A stretch of 64,000 bases of DNA, from positions 930,001 through 994,000 of the forward strand of contig NZ_CP011545.1 of the NCBI RefSeq assembly GCF_001021045.1. Reading direction: 5' to 3'. Positions 16,910-27,231 of this stretch are shown one piece after another. The notes beneath the pieces were generated by a model that did no database searches, was not told the DNA's origin, and saw nothing but the letters and a program-made list of their open reading frames with translations. A program made the position numbers and the translations under genes. The stretch is from Corynebacterium testudinoris (GTDB lineage: Bacteria > Actinomycetota > Actinomycetes > Mycobacteriales > Mycobacteriaceae). Position 1 is the stretch's first letter; every line of letters begins with the position of its first letter.

Positions 16910-17394
16910 TGCTGACAGTGCTTATCGACGGTCCCTCGGGGTCCGGCAAGTCCACCTACGCCGAGGCCCTCGGGCGTCATTGGGGCCTGCCGGTGGTCCA
17001 TCTCGATAGCTTCTATCCCGGGTGGTCGGGACTCGCGGCTGGCGCCGCGATGGTGGGGGAGGACGTCCTCCATCCTCTCCGCCCCGGCTATCGCCGATGG
17101 GATTGGGTGGACAACCGGCCCGCGGGGTGGGTGGACCTTGACCCACACGCCTCGATGATCGTGGAAGGGGTGGGTGCGGTGACGCGGGCGTCGATAAGCA
17201 AGGCGACGCAGCGCGGCGACGTGTTGACTGTGCGAGTCTGTGCTCCCGCTGCCCTGCGCCGCAGGCGCGCTTTGAATCGCGATCCGAGCTTTGAACCATG
17301 GTGGGATATGTGGGCCGCGCAGGAGCGCGAACACTTTACCGGAGCCGGAAACGTGCCCGTTCATCTCCGAATTGAGATGGGCGGGGGTGAATAG
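16909..17394 (+). CDS. P-loop kinase-like ATPase (uridine kinase-like)
   Basis: A protein of 161 residues beginning MLTVLIDGPSGSGKST, a classic Walker A loop. HLDSFYPGW (about residue 32) resembles the substrate loop of uridine/nucleoside kinase-like proteins. An arginine-rich region with CAPAALRRRRALNRD (about residue 105) may be a lid. The ATG overlaps the ykoC stop, which is a stronger start than the in-frame one inside ykoC. Being the last gene of the TPP-controlled operon, it might phosphorylate a thiamine precursor or derivative, but this is only a guess; nothing in the sequence shows the substrate. Confidence 0.75.
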   Translation: MLTVLIDGPSGSGKSTYAEALGRHWGLPVVHLDSFYPGWSGLAAGAAMVGEDVLHPLRPGYRRWDWVDNRPAGWVDLDPHASMIVEGVGAVTRASISKATQRGDVLTVRVCAPAALRRRRALNRDPSFEPWWDMWAAQEREHFTGAGNVPVHLRIEMGGGE

Positions 17395-17572
17395 GGGTAA
17401 GCGGACCTCTCCGGCAGGTAAACATCGGATGTCTGATTTGTGCTGGTCGCATGGCAGTCATAGGGAAAGCTGCCGGGAGTCAGTGACATTCCTGGGTGGG
17501 TATCATTCTTAATGAGGTCGGTCACAGTTTATGCTGGGAGGACATCATCACACCTACCTGGAGGTCCACAGT

Positions 17573-19171
17573 ATGACTCTCAGTAAGAAGGCGCTCAGCG
17601 TTCTGGCGGCCAGCACCTTGGCCATGGGCTTGGTTGCCTGCTCGAGCGATTCCGGTTCCGGCGGGGGATCCGGCTCCACCGGCGGTGACAACTACGTTGT
17701 CGCCAACGGCACCGAGCCCCAGAATCCGCTCATCCCCTCGAATACCAACGAGGTCGGTGGCGGCCGCATCGTTGACCTCATCTACTCCGGCCTCGTCTAC
17801 TACGACGCGGAAGGCGAGATCCACAACGAGGTGGCTGAGTCCATCGAGCCCGAGGGCGACAAGACCTTCCGTGTCACCCTCAAGGACGGCTGGACCTTCG
17901 CGGACGGCACTGAGATCACCGCCAACCACTTCGTGGACTCCTGGAACTACGCGGTGGCGAACTCCCACCTCTCCGAGTACTTCTTCGAGCCGATCCTCGG
18001 CTACGCCGAAGGCGCTCAGTCCATGGAGGGTCTGAAGGTCATCGACGACAAGACCTTCACCATCGAGCTCAACCAGCCCGAGGCCGACTTCCCGCAGCGC
18101 CTGGGCTACTCCGCCTTCTACCCGCTGCCCGACGAGGCCCGCGAAGACGAGGCTGCCTTCGGTGAGAACCCGAACGGCAACGGCCCGTACAAGCTGGCAA
18201 CCTGGAACCACAACCAGGACGCCACCCTCGTCCCCAACGAGAACTACACCGGGGAGCGCAAGCCGCAGAACGACGGCATCAAGTTCGACTTCTACGCCCA
18301 GCAGGACGCCGCCTACAACGACCTCCTCGCCGGAAACCTCGACGTGCTGGACGCCGTTCCGGACACCGCTTTCTCCACCTTCGAGTCCGAGCTCGGTGAC
18401 CGTGCCGTGAACCAGCCGTCCGCTGTCTTCCAGTCCTTCACCATCCCGGAGCGCCTCGAGCACTGGAGCGGTGACGAGGGCAAGCTGCGCCGCGAAGCCA
18501 TCTCCCACGCCATCAACCGCGAAGAGATCACCGCGACCATCTTCCAGGGCACCCGCACCCCGGCCTCTGACTTCACCTCCCCGGTTCTGCCGAACTACAA
18601 CGGCGACATCCCGGGCAACGATGTCCTGGACTACGACCCGGAGAAGGCCAAGGATCTGTGGGCACAGGCTGACGCCATCGCCCCCTTCACCGGCGAGTTC
18701 ACCCTCTCCTACAACGCGGACGGCGGCCACCAGGCCTGGGTCGACGCCACGGTCAACTCCATCCGCAACACCCTCGGCATCGAGGCCATCGGCAACCCGT
18801 ACCCGGACTTCAAGTCCCTGCGCGATGACGTGACCAGCCGCACCATCCAGGGTGCCTTCCGTACCGGCTGGCAGGCCGACTACCCGTCCCTGGGTAACTT
18901 CCTCGGCCCGCTGTACGGCACCGGTGCCGGCTCCAACGATGGTGACTACTCCAACCCGGCCTTCGACGCCAAGCTCGCCGAGGCTGCAGGCTCTGACTCC
19001 CCGGAGGCAGCGGCCACGGTGTACAACGAGGCGCAGGAGATCCTGTTCCAGGACCTGCCCGTGATCCCGCTGTGGTACTCCAACGTGACCGGTGGCTCCA
19101 GCCAGAACGTCGACAACGTCGTCTTCTCCTGGAAGTCGGTCCCGGTGTACTACAACATCACCAAGAAGTAG
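17573..19171 (+). CDS. peptide-type ABC transporter substrate-binding lipoprotein (system 1)
   Basis: A protein of 532 residues of the SBP family 5 (OppA/DppA). The signal peptide ends in a lipobox LVAC (Cys about residue 23), followed by a Ser/Gly-rich linker. FRVTLKDGWTFADGTEITA (about residues 100-118) is the family signature. The C-terminus PLWYSNVTGG is typical of oligopeptide-binding proteins. The ATG at 17573 follows GGAGG at 17560-17564; an ATG 42 bp upstream lacks these features. It heads a four-gene importer operon. Codon use is strongly biased towards C/G-ending codons, which suggests high expression. Confidence 0.9.
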   Translation: MTLSKKALSVLAASTLAMGLVACSSDSGSGGGSGSTGGDNYVVANGTEPQNPLIPSNTNEVGGGRIVDLIYSGLVYYDAEGEIHNEVAESIEPEGDKTFRVTLKDGWTFADGTEITANHFVDSWNYAVANSHLSEYFFEPILGYAEGAQSMEGLKVIDDKTFTIELNQPEADFPQRLGYSAFYPLPDEAREDEAAFGENPNGNGPYKLATWNHNQDATLVPNENYTGERKPQNDGIKFDFYAQQDAAYNDLLAGNLDVLDAVPDTAFSTFESELGDRAVNQPSAVFQSFTIPERLEHWSGDEGKLRREAISHAINREEITATIFQGTRTPASDFTSPVLPNYNGDIPGNDVLDYDPEKAKDLWAQADAIAPFTGEFTLSYNADGGHQAWVDATVNSIRNTLGIEAIGNPYPDFKSLRDDVTSRTIQGAFRTGWQADYPSLGNFLGPLYGTGAGSNDGDYSNPAFDAKLAEAAGSDSPEAAATVYNEAQEILFQDLPVIPLWYSNVTGGSSQNVDNVVFSWKSVPVYYNITKK

Positions 19172-19228
19172 TTCGCGAAATCACTGTCGGAACAATCTGA
19201 TCTGTGAACGCTGCAGTACTGGTCCTTA

Positions 19229-19257
19229 CCCCGCGTGAAAGCTCGACTCACGCGGGG
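19229..19257 (+). terminator. stem-loop between binding protein and permease genes (attenuator)
   Basis: CCCCGCGTGA pairs perfectly with TCACGCGGGG around a 9-nt loop and is followed by only two T. It probably acts as a partial terminator or mRNA-stabilising hairpin that lets the binding protein be made in excess over the membrane and ATPase subunits. Confidence 0.6.
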
Positions 19258-19308
19258 TTCGGCCGTTGCATCAATGCAGCACACACCAGGTCTAGTTAAG
19301 GAATAGTT

Positions 19309-20235
19309 ATGTTGCGCTACATCGGGCGACGACTGCTCCAGATGATCCCCGTGTTCTTCGGAGCCACGCTACTCATCTACGCACTCGTCTTCCTCATGCC
19401 CGGCGACCCGGTTGAAGCCCTCGGCGGCGACCGCGGATTGACCGAGGCGGCTCGCGCCCGCATCGAGGCGGAGTACAACCTGGATAAACCCTTCATCATC
19501 CAGTACCTGCTCTACATCAAGGGCATATTCACCCTGGACTTCGGAACCACCTTCTCCGGACAGCCAGTGTCTAGCGTCATGGCGAACGCCTTCCCTGTCA
19601 CCATCAAATTGGCAGCGATGGCCATCGTCTTCGAAGCAGTCTTCGGCATCATCTTCGGCGTTATCGCCGGTGTCCGCCGCGGCGGCATCTTCGACTCCAC
19701 CGTGTTGGTCATGTCGCTCATCGTCATCGCTGTTCCTTCCTTCGTCATCGGCTTTGTGTTGCAGTTCGTCGTCGGCGTGAAGTGGGGAATACTCCCCGTG
19801 ACCGTGGGTTCAAGAGAATCGTTTACGTCGTTGCTCATGCCAGCCCTCGTGCTCGGTGCTGTATCATTCGCCTACGTGCTGCGGCTGACCCGCCAGTCGG
19901 TGTCCGAGAACTTGCGCGCTGACTACGTCCGCACCGCCCGGGCCAAGGGCCTGTCTAACGGCAAGGTCATGAGCCGCCACGTGCTGCGTAACTCGCTCAT
20001 TCCCGTGGCCACCTTCCTCGGTGCTGACCTTGGTGCCCTCATGGGCGGCGCCATCGTCACCGAAGGTATCTTCGCCATTAACGGTGTCGGCGGCACGATC
20101 TACCAGGCCATCATTAAGGGTGAGCCCACCACGGTCGTGTCATTTACTACCGTGCTTGTCATCGTGTACATCATCGCCAACCTCATCGTTGACCTGATCT
20201 ACGCCGTTCTCGACCCGAGGATTCGATATGCCTGA
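19309..20235 (+). CDS. ABC peptide transporter permease, OppB/DppB type (system 1)
   Basis: A protein of 308 residues with about six helices. The start MLRYIGRRLLQMIPVFFGAT and FLMPGDPVEAL are typical of DppB/OppB. The EAA loop reads DYVRTARAKGLSNGKVMSRHVLRNSLIP (split here: DYVRTARAKGLS then VLRNSLIP), which docks to the ATPase. It overlaps the next permease gene by 8 bp. It forms the channel together with the following permease. Confidence 0.93.
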   Translation: MLRYIGRRLLQMIPVFFGATLLIYALVFLMPGDPVEALGGDRGLTEAARARIEAEYNLDKPFIIQYLLYIKGIFTLDFGTTFSGQPVSSVMANAFPVTIKLAAMAIVFEAVFGIIFGVIAGVRRGGIFDSTVLVMSLIVIAVPSFVIGFVLQFVVGVKWGILPVTVGSRESFTSLLMPALVLGAVSFAYVLRLTRQSVSENLRADYVRTARAKGLSNGKVMSRHVLRNSLIPVATFLGADLGALMGGAIVTEGIFAINGVGGTIYQAIIKGEPTTVVSFTTVLVIVYIIANLIVDLIYAVLDPRIRYA

Positions 20236-21231
20236 CATCAACCGCAACGTATCCAACCCGGCCGGCGAAGATGACATCCTGGCGGGCAACACCCTGCGCC
20301 CCCGCATGGGCCAGGACCACTTCATCGCCGAGACGGATGAGACCGGCCTGGGTGCCGTCGACGCCGTGTCCGATGAGTCCGCCCCGGTATCGCAATGGCG
20401 CCAGGCGTGGCGCAACCTGCGCGTCCGACCGCTGTTTTGGGTGTCATCCGCCCTCATCCTCATCGCCGTGCTCATGGCACTGTTCCCGCAGCTATTTACC
20501 TCTACTGACCCGCGCATGTGTATTCTGGCCAACTCGCTTGACCAACCACGTGCCGGACATCCCTTCGGCTTTGACCGCCAGGGCTGTGACATTTTTGCCC
20601 GCACCATCTACGGCGCCCGCGCCTCGGTGACGGTGGGCATCCTCACCACCGCGCTCGTCGTGCTCATTGGCACGCTCATTGGTTCCCTGGCGGGCTACTT
20701 CGGTGGCATCCTGGACTCGATCCTCTCGCGCGTGACGGACGTCTTCTTCGCTGTCCCGCTGGTGCTGGCCGCCATCGTGGTCATGCAGGTGTTCAAGGAC
20801 TACCGCACCATCATCACCGTGGTCTTAGTCCTCGGACTCTTCGGCTGGACCAACATTGCGCGTATTACTCGTGGCGCGGTGTTGAGCGTGAAGAACGAGG
20901 AGTATGTCACCGCGGCGCGTGCCGTCGGTGCGTCCCGGTGGAAGATCCTCACCAGCCACATCTTGCCCAACGCCGCCGCCCCGATCATCGTCTACGCCAC
21001 GGTGGCCCTGGGTACCTTCATCGTCGCCGAGGCGACCTTGTCGTTCCTTGGCATCGGACTTCCGCCCAGCATCGTCAGCTGGGGTGGCGATATTTCCGCC
21101 GCCCAGGCCAGTTTGCGTACCCAGCCAATGGTGCTGTTCTACCCGGCTATGGCGCTGGCACTGACGGTGCTTAGCTTCATCATGATGGGCGACGTCGTCC
21201 GCGACGCGCTTGACCCGAAGGCGAGGAAGCG

Positions 21232-21235
<4 letters not shown>
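20228..21235 (+). CDS. ABC peptide transporter permease, OppC/DppC type (system 1)
   Basis: A protein of 335 residues. The first 60 or so residues are hydrophilic and precede the first helix, a longer cytoplasmic tail than usual. DRQGCDIFARTIYGARASV (about residue 116) and the EAA loop EYVTAARAVGASRWKI (about residue 220) identify the DppC/OppC family. The ending VRDALDPKARKR is characteristic. The stop overlaps the ATG of the fused ATPase gene by 4 bp. Confidence 0.93.
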
Positions 21236-22938
<1,703 letters not shown>

Positions 22939-22963
22939 TCACGCAGCACGGTCGATCTGACAC

Positions 22964-23029
22964 CCACCCCATCTCCGGGATCCGCCTGCATGTCGAAGCA
23001 GGATGTGCCCGGAGGTGGGGTGGCTTTTT
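22964..23029 (+). terminator. rho-independent terminator of importer system 1
   Basis: CCACCCCATCTCCGGG (22964-22979) pairs with CCCGGAGGTGGGGTGG (23008-23023) around a loop of about 28 nt with a small inner hairpin, followed by CTTTTT. Confidence 0.85.
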
Positions 23030-23174
23030 ATGCACGTGATAGCTGTGCGTTAGTTTCGGCATTTGCGCCGCTAGATTAGGTATCCGCTGATGTAGGCCTT
23101 GATAAAAAGGCCAAGAAACCTGAGCCTGGGGGTGGTTGGGCCTTATTTTTAGCGATTTTCCAGCGAATCGGTCT

Positions 23175-23198
23175 CATAATGAGTAGGTTTGTAACCTA
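23175..23198 (+). promoter_or_regulatory. candidate promoter and operator of importer system 2
   Basis: CATAAT at 23175-23180 is a good -10 box. Directly downstream, TAGGTTTGTAACCTA at 23184-23198 is a perfect palindrome with a 3-bp centre, lying over the expected transcription start. A repressor could block initiation there. The regulator is not identifiable. Confidence 0.5.
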
Positions 23199-23253
23199 AG
23201 ACACATTATCCATGGTGGTCTGTTTATTCGTATCCCGACAAAGCTGGGGTTTG

Positions 23254-24246
23254 ATGCCGATGCTGAAATATCTTCTAAGGAAGACCCTGACGTGGTTGAT
23301 CGTCATTTTCCTCGCTACCAACGTCGCTTATCTTCTGGCAGCCACCTTCCTCGACCCTCGGTCCAATTACGCGGGTCGTCGGCCGCCGCTGTCTTCTGAT
23401 CAGATTGACAGAATCCTCACTCCCTTGAATCTCAACCCCGAGACGCCGCTCCTAGAGCGGTGGTGGACCTGGTTGAGTGGGATTCTCTTCCACTGGAATT
23501 GGGGGACATCCCCGCTGGGTGATCCGGTCAATGCCCAGATCTCCTATCGCATTTGGGTGTCTGCCCAGCTGCTGCTCATGGCAACGCTGCTGGCGGTCGT
23601 CATCGGCGTGGGGCTCGGCGTGTACACCGCCTCCCGCCAGTACAAAGCCTCAGACCGGTTGTGGCAGGGCGTTTCCATTGTCACGATGAACACGCACGTG
23701 GTCGTGGCATCGCTCTTGGTGGTCGCCTTGGCCCTCAAGATCAACGAGTGGACCGGGACGCGCGTCTTCTACGTCACTGGCGCTCCGTCGTCGTCACGGG
23801 ATGAAGGTTTCTTCCCCTGGCTGATTAATACCTTCCAGCACCTAGCTCTGCCCACCATTTCGCTGCTCATCATTTCTTATGCCAGCTATCACTTGATGCA
23901 GCGCACCCTGTTGTTGGACAACCTGTCGGCCGATTATGTGAGAACGGCCCGCGCGAAGGGGCTGACGAGGCAGAAGGCGATCCGCAAGCATGCGTTGCGG
24001 ACGTCGATCATTCCCGTGGCCACGTCCGTGGCGTTCTCGGTCCCCGGCATTTTCACCGGTGCCGTCATGACCGAGCGGATCTTCGCTTGGAACGGCATGG
24101 GCCAGTACTTCATCGAAACGATTACTAAAAACGATGTCAACGGTGTCGTCGCCGTGGCGGCCTTCGGCGCCCTCATGGTCGCCGTGTCCGCAATTTTGGC
24201 TGACCTCGTGGTGGTCGCCCTGGATCCCCGAGTGAGGGTGAGCTGA
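23254..24246 (+). CDS. ABC peptide transporter permease, DppB type (system 2)
   Basis: A protein of 330 residues starting MPMLKYLLRKTLTWLIVIF; GGGG lies 5 nt upstream. A start at 23260 is also possible, while 23212 would add a poor N-terminus. About six helices are present. The periplasmic region after helix 1 (ILTPLNLNPETPLLERW) fits long DppB-like permeases, and the EAA loop DYVRTARAKGLTRQKAI (about residue 230) is clear. It is the first gene of system 2. Confidence 0.9.
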   Translation: MPMLKYLLRKTLTWLIVIFLATNVAYLLAATFLDPRSNYAGRRPPLSSDQIDRILTPLNLNPETPLLERWWTWLSGILFHWNWGTSPLGDPVNAQISYRIWVSAQLLLMATLLAVVIGVGLGVYTASRQYKASDRLWQGVSIVTMNTHVVVASLLVVALALKINEWTGTRVFYVTGAPSSSRDEGFFPWLINTFQHLALPTISLLIISYASYHLMQRTLLLDNLSADYVRTARAKGLTRQKAIRKHALRTSIIPVATSVAFSVPGIFTGAVMTERIFAWNGMGQYFIETITKNDVNGVVAVAAFGALMVAVSAILADLVVVALDPRVRVS

Positions 24247-24248
24247 AC

Positions 24249-25289
24249 ATGAGTAAGGACAACAACAAGCACCGTCACGATCTCTCGATGGATACCGCGC
24301 GAGAGAATTTGGGAGTGCGCCCGGCGTCCCCCGTCGCGGACCTCACTCCGGCGTCCGGGTTTGGTTCCCAAGCTACGGGCGGCCACGACCCCGAAACCCT
24401 CCTGGCGGTGGAAACATCACCAGAGCGGGCGGTGGGCACCAACAAGCTACGCCTGTACGTCCGGCGCTTCTTCCGCAACAAGCTGGCGGTCGTGGGCCTC
24501 ATCATTTTCGTGGGCCTCGTGCTGGCCTCCATCTTCGGCGGGTACCTGTCTCAGTGGTCCTATGACGAGCCGGATTTCATGAACCTGTCCACCCCGCCGT
24601 CCTCCGAGCACTGGTTTGGCACCACCGATGGTGGCAATGACCTTTTTGCTCAGACGGTCCACGGTCTGGGGCGCTCGCTCACCATCGCGGTGTTGGTGTC
24701 CTTGGCCACGCTGGTGCTCTCGGCAGTCATTGGTGCCGGCGCCGCGCTGTATGGCGGCTTCATGGAAAAGGCTGTCCTGGCCGTCATCCACTTCCTGCTG
24801 GCCATCCCGACCTTCCTGCTCATCGCGTTGCTGGTAGCGGACTCGGCGGGGGATTGGAAGATCCTCGTCGTGGTGTTCATCTTGTTTGGGTGGATGTATC
24901 CGGCTCGTGTGATCTGGTCATTGGCATTGAGCGTGCGGGAGAACGATTACGTGCGTGCGGCCCGCTTCATGGGGGTCAGCCGGCCCCGCACGGTGGTGCG
25001 CCACATCATCCCTAACATTGGCTCGCTGCTCATCATTCAATTCATGCTGTCCATCGTTTCCACCGTCATGGCGGAGACCGGCCTGTCCTTCCTGGGTCTG
25101 GGCGTCAAGCTGCCCGATGTGTCCCTGGGAACGTTGTTGTCGGTGGGTTCCGGCGCGCTGCAGTCCGCACCGTGGCAGTTCTACTTCCCGGCGGCGACCT
25201 TGACGTTGCTCACGGTGTCGATGGCGTTTATCGCCGATGGCCTGCGTGACGCGCTCGACCCGAATTCTAAGTCTGGAGGAAAGGCATGA
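24249..25289 (+). CDS. ABC peptide transporter permease, DppC type (system 2)
   Basis: A protein of 346 residues with a hydrophilic N-terminal tail of about 70 residues before the first helix. GTTDGGNDLFAQTVHGLGRS (about residue 124) and the EAA loop DYVRAARFMGVSRPRTV (about residue 235) identify the family. It begins 2 bp after the previous stop and ends overlapping the ATPase gene by 4 bp. Confidence 0.92.
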   Translation: MSKDNNKHRHDLSMDTARENLGVRPASPVADLTPASGFGSQATGGHDPETLLAVETSPERAVGTNKLRLYVRRFFRNKLAVVGLIIFVGLVLASIFGGYLSQWSYDEPDFMNLSTPPSSEHWFGTTDGGNDLFAQTVHGLGRSLTIAVLVSLATLVLSAVIGAGAALYGGFMEKAVLAVIHFLLAIPTFLLIALLVADSAGDWKILVVVFILFGWMYPARVIWSLALSVRENDYVRAARFMGVSRPRTVVRHIIPNIGSLLIIQFMLSIVSTVMAETGLSFLGLGVKLPDVSLGTLLSVGSGALQSAPWQFYFPAATLTLLTVSMAFIADGLRDALDPNSKSGGKA

Positions 25290-27193
25290 GTGTGGGCACT
25301 CCCATCCTGTCCGTGCGTGATCTGCGAGTCACCTTTCCCTCGGAAGCCGGCAAGGTTTCCGCCGTCCGAGGTGTGGACTTCGATCTCCACGAGGGCCGCA
25401 CCCTCGGCATCGTCGGTGAGTCCGGTTCCGGAAAGTCCGTCACCTCCCTGGCCATCATGGGCCTGCTCCCGCAATATGCGAATGTCACTGGGTCCATTCT
25501 TTTCGACGACCGCGAACTCCTCGGCCTGTCTGACTCCCAGATGTCAAAGATCCGCGGTTCCGGCATTGGCATGATCTTCCAGGATCCGTTGTCGGCCCTT
25601 ACCCCGGTGTTTTCCATCGGTGATCAGATCGTCGAGGCGTTGCAGGCCCACAATCGGATCTCCAAGTCGCAGGCGACGAAGCGGGCCGTGGAGCTGCTGG
25701 ACCTGGTCGGCATCCCCGAGCCGCAGAAGCGGGTCAAGAACTTCCCCCATGAGTTCTCCGGCGGTATGCGCCAGCGCGTGGTCATCGCCATCGCGATTGC
25801 CAACAACCCGCGCCTGCTCATCGCCGACGAGCCCACCACCGCCTTGGACGTCACCATCCAGGCCCAGATCCTTGACCTGCTCAAGCTGGCGCAGCGGGAG
25901 ACGGGCGCGGCGATGATCCTCATTACCCACGACATGGGAGTAGTCGCCGAGACTGCCGATGATGTCATGGTGATGTACGCGGGCCGACCCATCGAGAAGG
26001 CTGATGTGTTTTCCACCTTCGCTCAGCCGAAGATGCCGTACACCATCGGTTTGTTGGGCTCCACGCCGCGAGTCGACCAGCGATCGACGGATCCGCTCAC
26101 CCCGATCGAGGGTTCGCCCCCGATCTTGGTGAACATCCAGGATCGTTGCCAGTTTGCCCCTCGCTGCCCGATTGCTATCGACGCCTGCCTCACCGCCGAG
26201 CCGCCGTTGCTCCCGGTCGAGGACGATCCCGAGCACTTCACGGCGTGCCTGCGCTCCCCGGAGATCCACGACAGTCAACTAAACGGTGAGTCCCTGTACC
26301 CCGTGCCGGTTCTCTCGGAGGATGTACTGGGAGACGTCCCACGGGAGCAACGCAAGATCACCCTTCAGGTGGACAATCTGACCAAGGATTTCCCACTGAT
26401 TAAGGGAGCGGTGATTAAGCGGCGAGTGGGCACCGTTCACGCGGTGAAAAACGTCAGCTTTGACCTCCGGGAGGGGGAGTGCTTGGCCATCGTCGGCGAG
26501 TCCGGCTCGGGCAAGACCACCGCCCTCCTGGAAGTCATGGGCTTGGAACCCGACAAGGGCACCTCCATTGTCCTCAATGGCAAGGACACGGCGGAGTTCT
26601 CTCGCGGGCAGCGAAGATCAGCCCGTCGAGACATCCAGATGGTGTTCCAAGATCCCATGAGTTCGCTCAATCCCCGCATGACCATTCGGGAGATCTTGGA
26701 GGAGCCCTTGTCGTCCCTCGGGTTCGAGGGTGACAGCAAAGCCCGCGTGGCGGAGCTCATGCGCTTGGTCGGACTCGATGCCAGCCAGATTGACCGGTTC
26801 CCGGGGCAGTTTTCCGGTGGCCAACGCCAACGCATCGGGTTGGCACGGGCGCTGGCCACGCGGCCGTCGGTTATCGCGCTCGACGAACCGGTGTCGGCGC
26901 TGGACGTGTCCATCCAGGCTGGCGTGATCAACCTGCTGGAAGACCTCAAGCGCAAGCTGGGTCTGTCGTACCTCTTCGTTGCCCACGATCTTTCGGTGGT
27001 CCGACACCTCTCGGATCGGGTCGCCGTCATGTACAAGGGTGAATTTGTCGAGGAGGGACCGGTGGACACCATTTTTGACAACCCCCAGCACGAGTACACC
27101 CAAAAACTGCTGTCGGCGATTCCCATCCCGGATCCCGTGGCCACGCGAACCAGGGACCACCCAGGTCTCGGCTCCGAAGCACGACCCGAGTAA
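25286..27193 (+). CDS. ABC peptide transporter ATPase, fused DppD-DppF type (system 2)
   Basis: A protein of 635 residues, two ABC domains. The first has GESGSGKSV, FSGGMRQR and DEPTTALDVT, followed by the OppD-type cysteine segment CQFAPRCPIAIDAC (about residue 288), which may hold an Fe-S cluster as in some DppD proteins. The second has GESGSGKTT, FSGGQRQR and DEPVSALDVS. It is about 70 residues longer than the system 1 ATPase, mainly because of the retained Cys region and linker. It drives import with the two preceding permeases. Confidence 0.93.
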   Translation: MSVGTPILSVRDLRVTFPSEAGKVSAVRGVDFDLHEGRTLGIVGESGSGKSVTSLAIMGLLPQYANVTGSILFDDRELLGLSDSQMSKIRGSGIGMIFQDPLSALTPVFSIGDQIVEALQAHNRISKSQATKRAVELLDLVGIPEPQKRVKNFPHEFSGGMRQRVVIAIAIANNPRLLIADEPTTALDVTIQAQILDLLKLAQRETGAAMILITHDMGVVAETADDVMVMYAGRPIEKADVFSTFAQPKMPYTIGLLGSTPRVDQRSTDPLTPIEGSPPILVNIQDRCQFAPRCPIAIDACLTAEPPLLPVEDDPEHFTACLRSPEIHDSQLNGESLYPVPVLSEDVLGDVPREQRKITLQVDNLTKDFPLIKGAVIKRRVGTVHAVKNVSFDLREGECLAIVGESGSGKTTALLEVMGLEPDKGTSIVLNGKDTAEFSRGQRRSARRDIQMVFQDPMSSLNPRMTIREILEEPLSSLGFEGDSKARVAELMRLVGLDASQIDRFPGQFSGGQRQRIGLARALATRPSVIALDEPVSALDVSIQAGVINLLEDLKRKLGLSYLFVAHDLSVVRHLSDRVAVMYKGEFVEEGPVDTIFDNPQHEYTQKLLSAIPIPDPVATRTRDHPGLGSEARPE

Positions 27194-27231
27194 ACCCTTA
27201 CAACCCATATATTGAAAGGAAGTGAAAGCTC

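Larger units (their letters stand above)
22939..23253. other. intergenic region between the two peptide importers
   Basis: The 315 bp contain the terminator of system 1, a small hairpin GGCCTT/AAGGCC at 23095-23112, a promoter-like CATAAT and a palindrome before system 2. No gene is seen. Confidence 0.6.

Noticed and set aside
17522..18730. 402-codon open frame opposite the system 1 binding protein
   Set aside because: Valine/glycine-rich sequence typical of the antisense of a strongly biased gene; no motif and no start signal.
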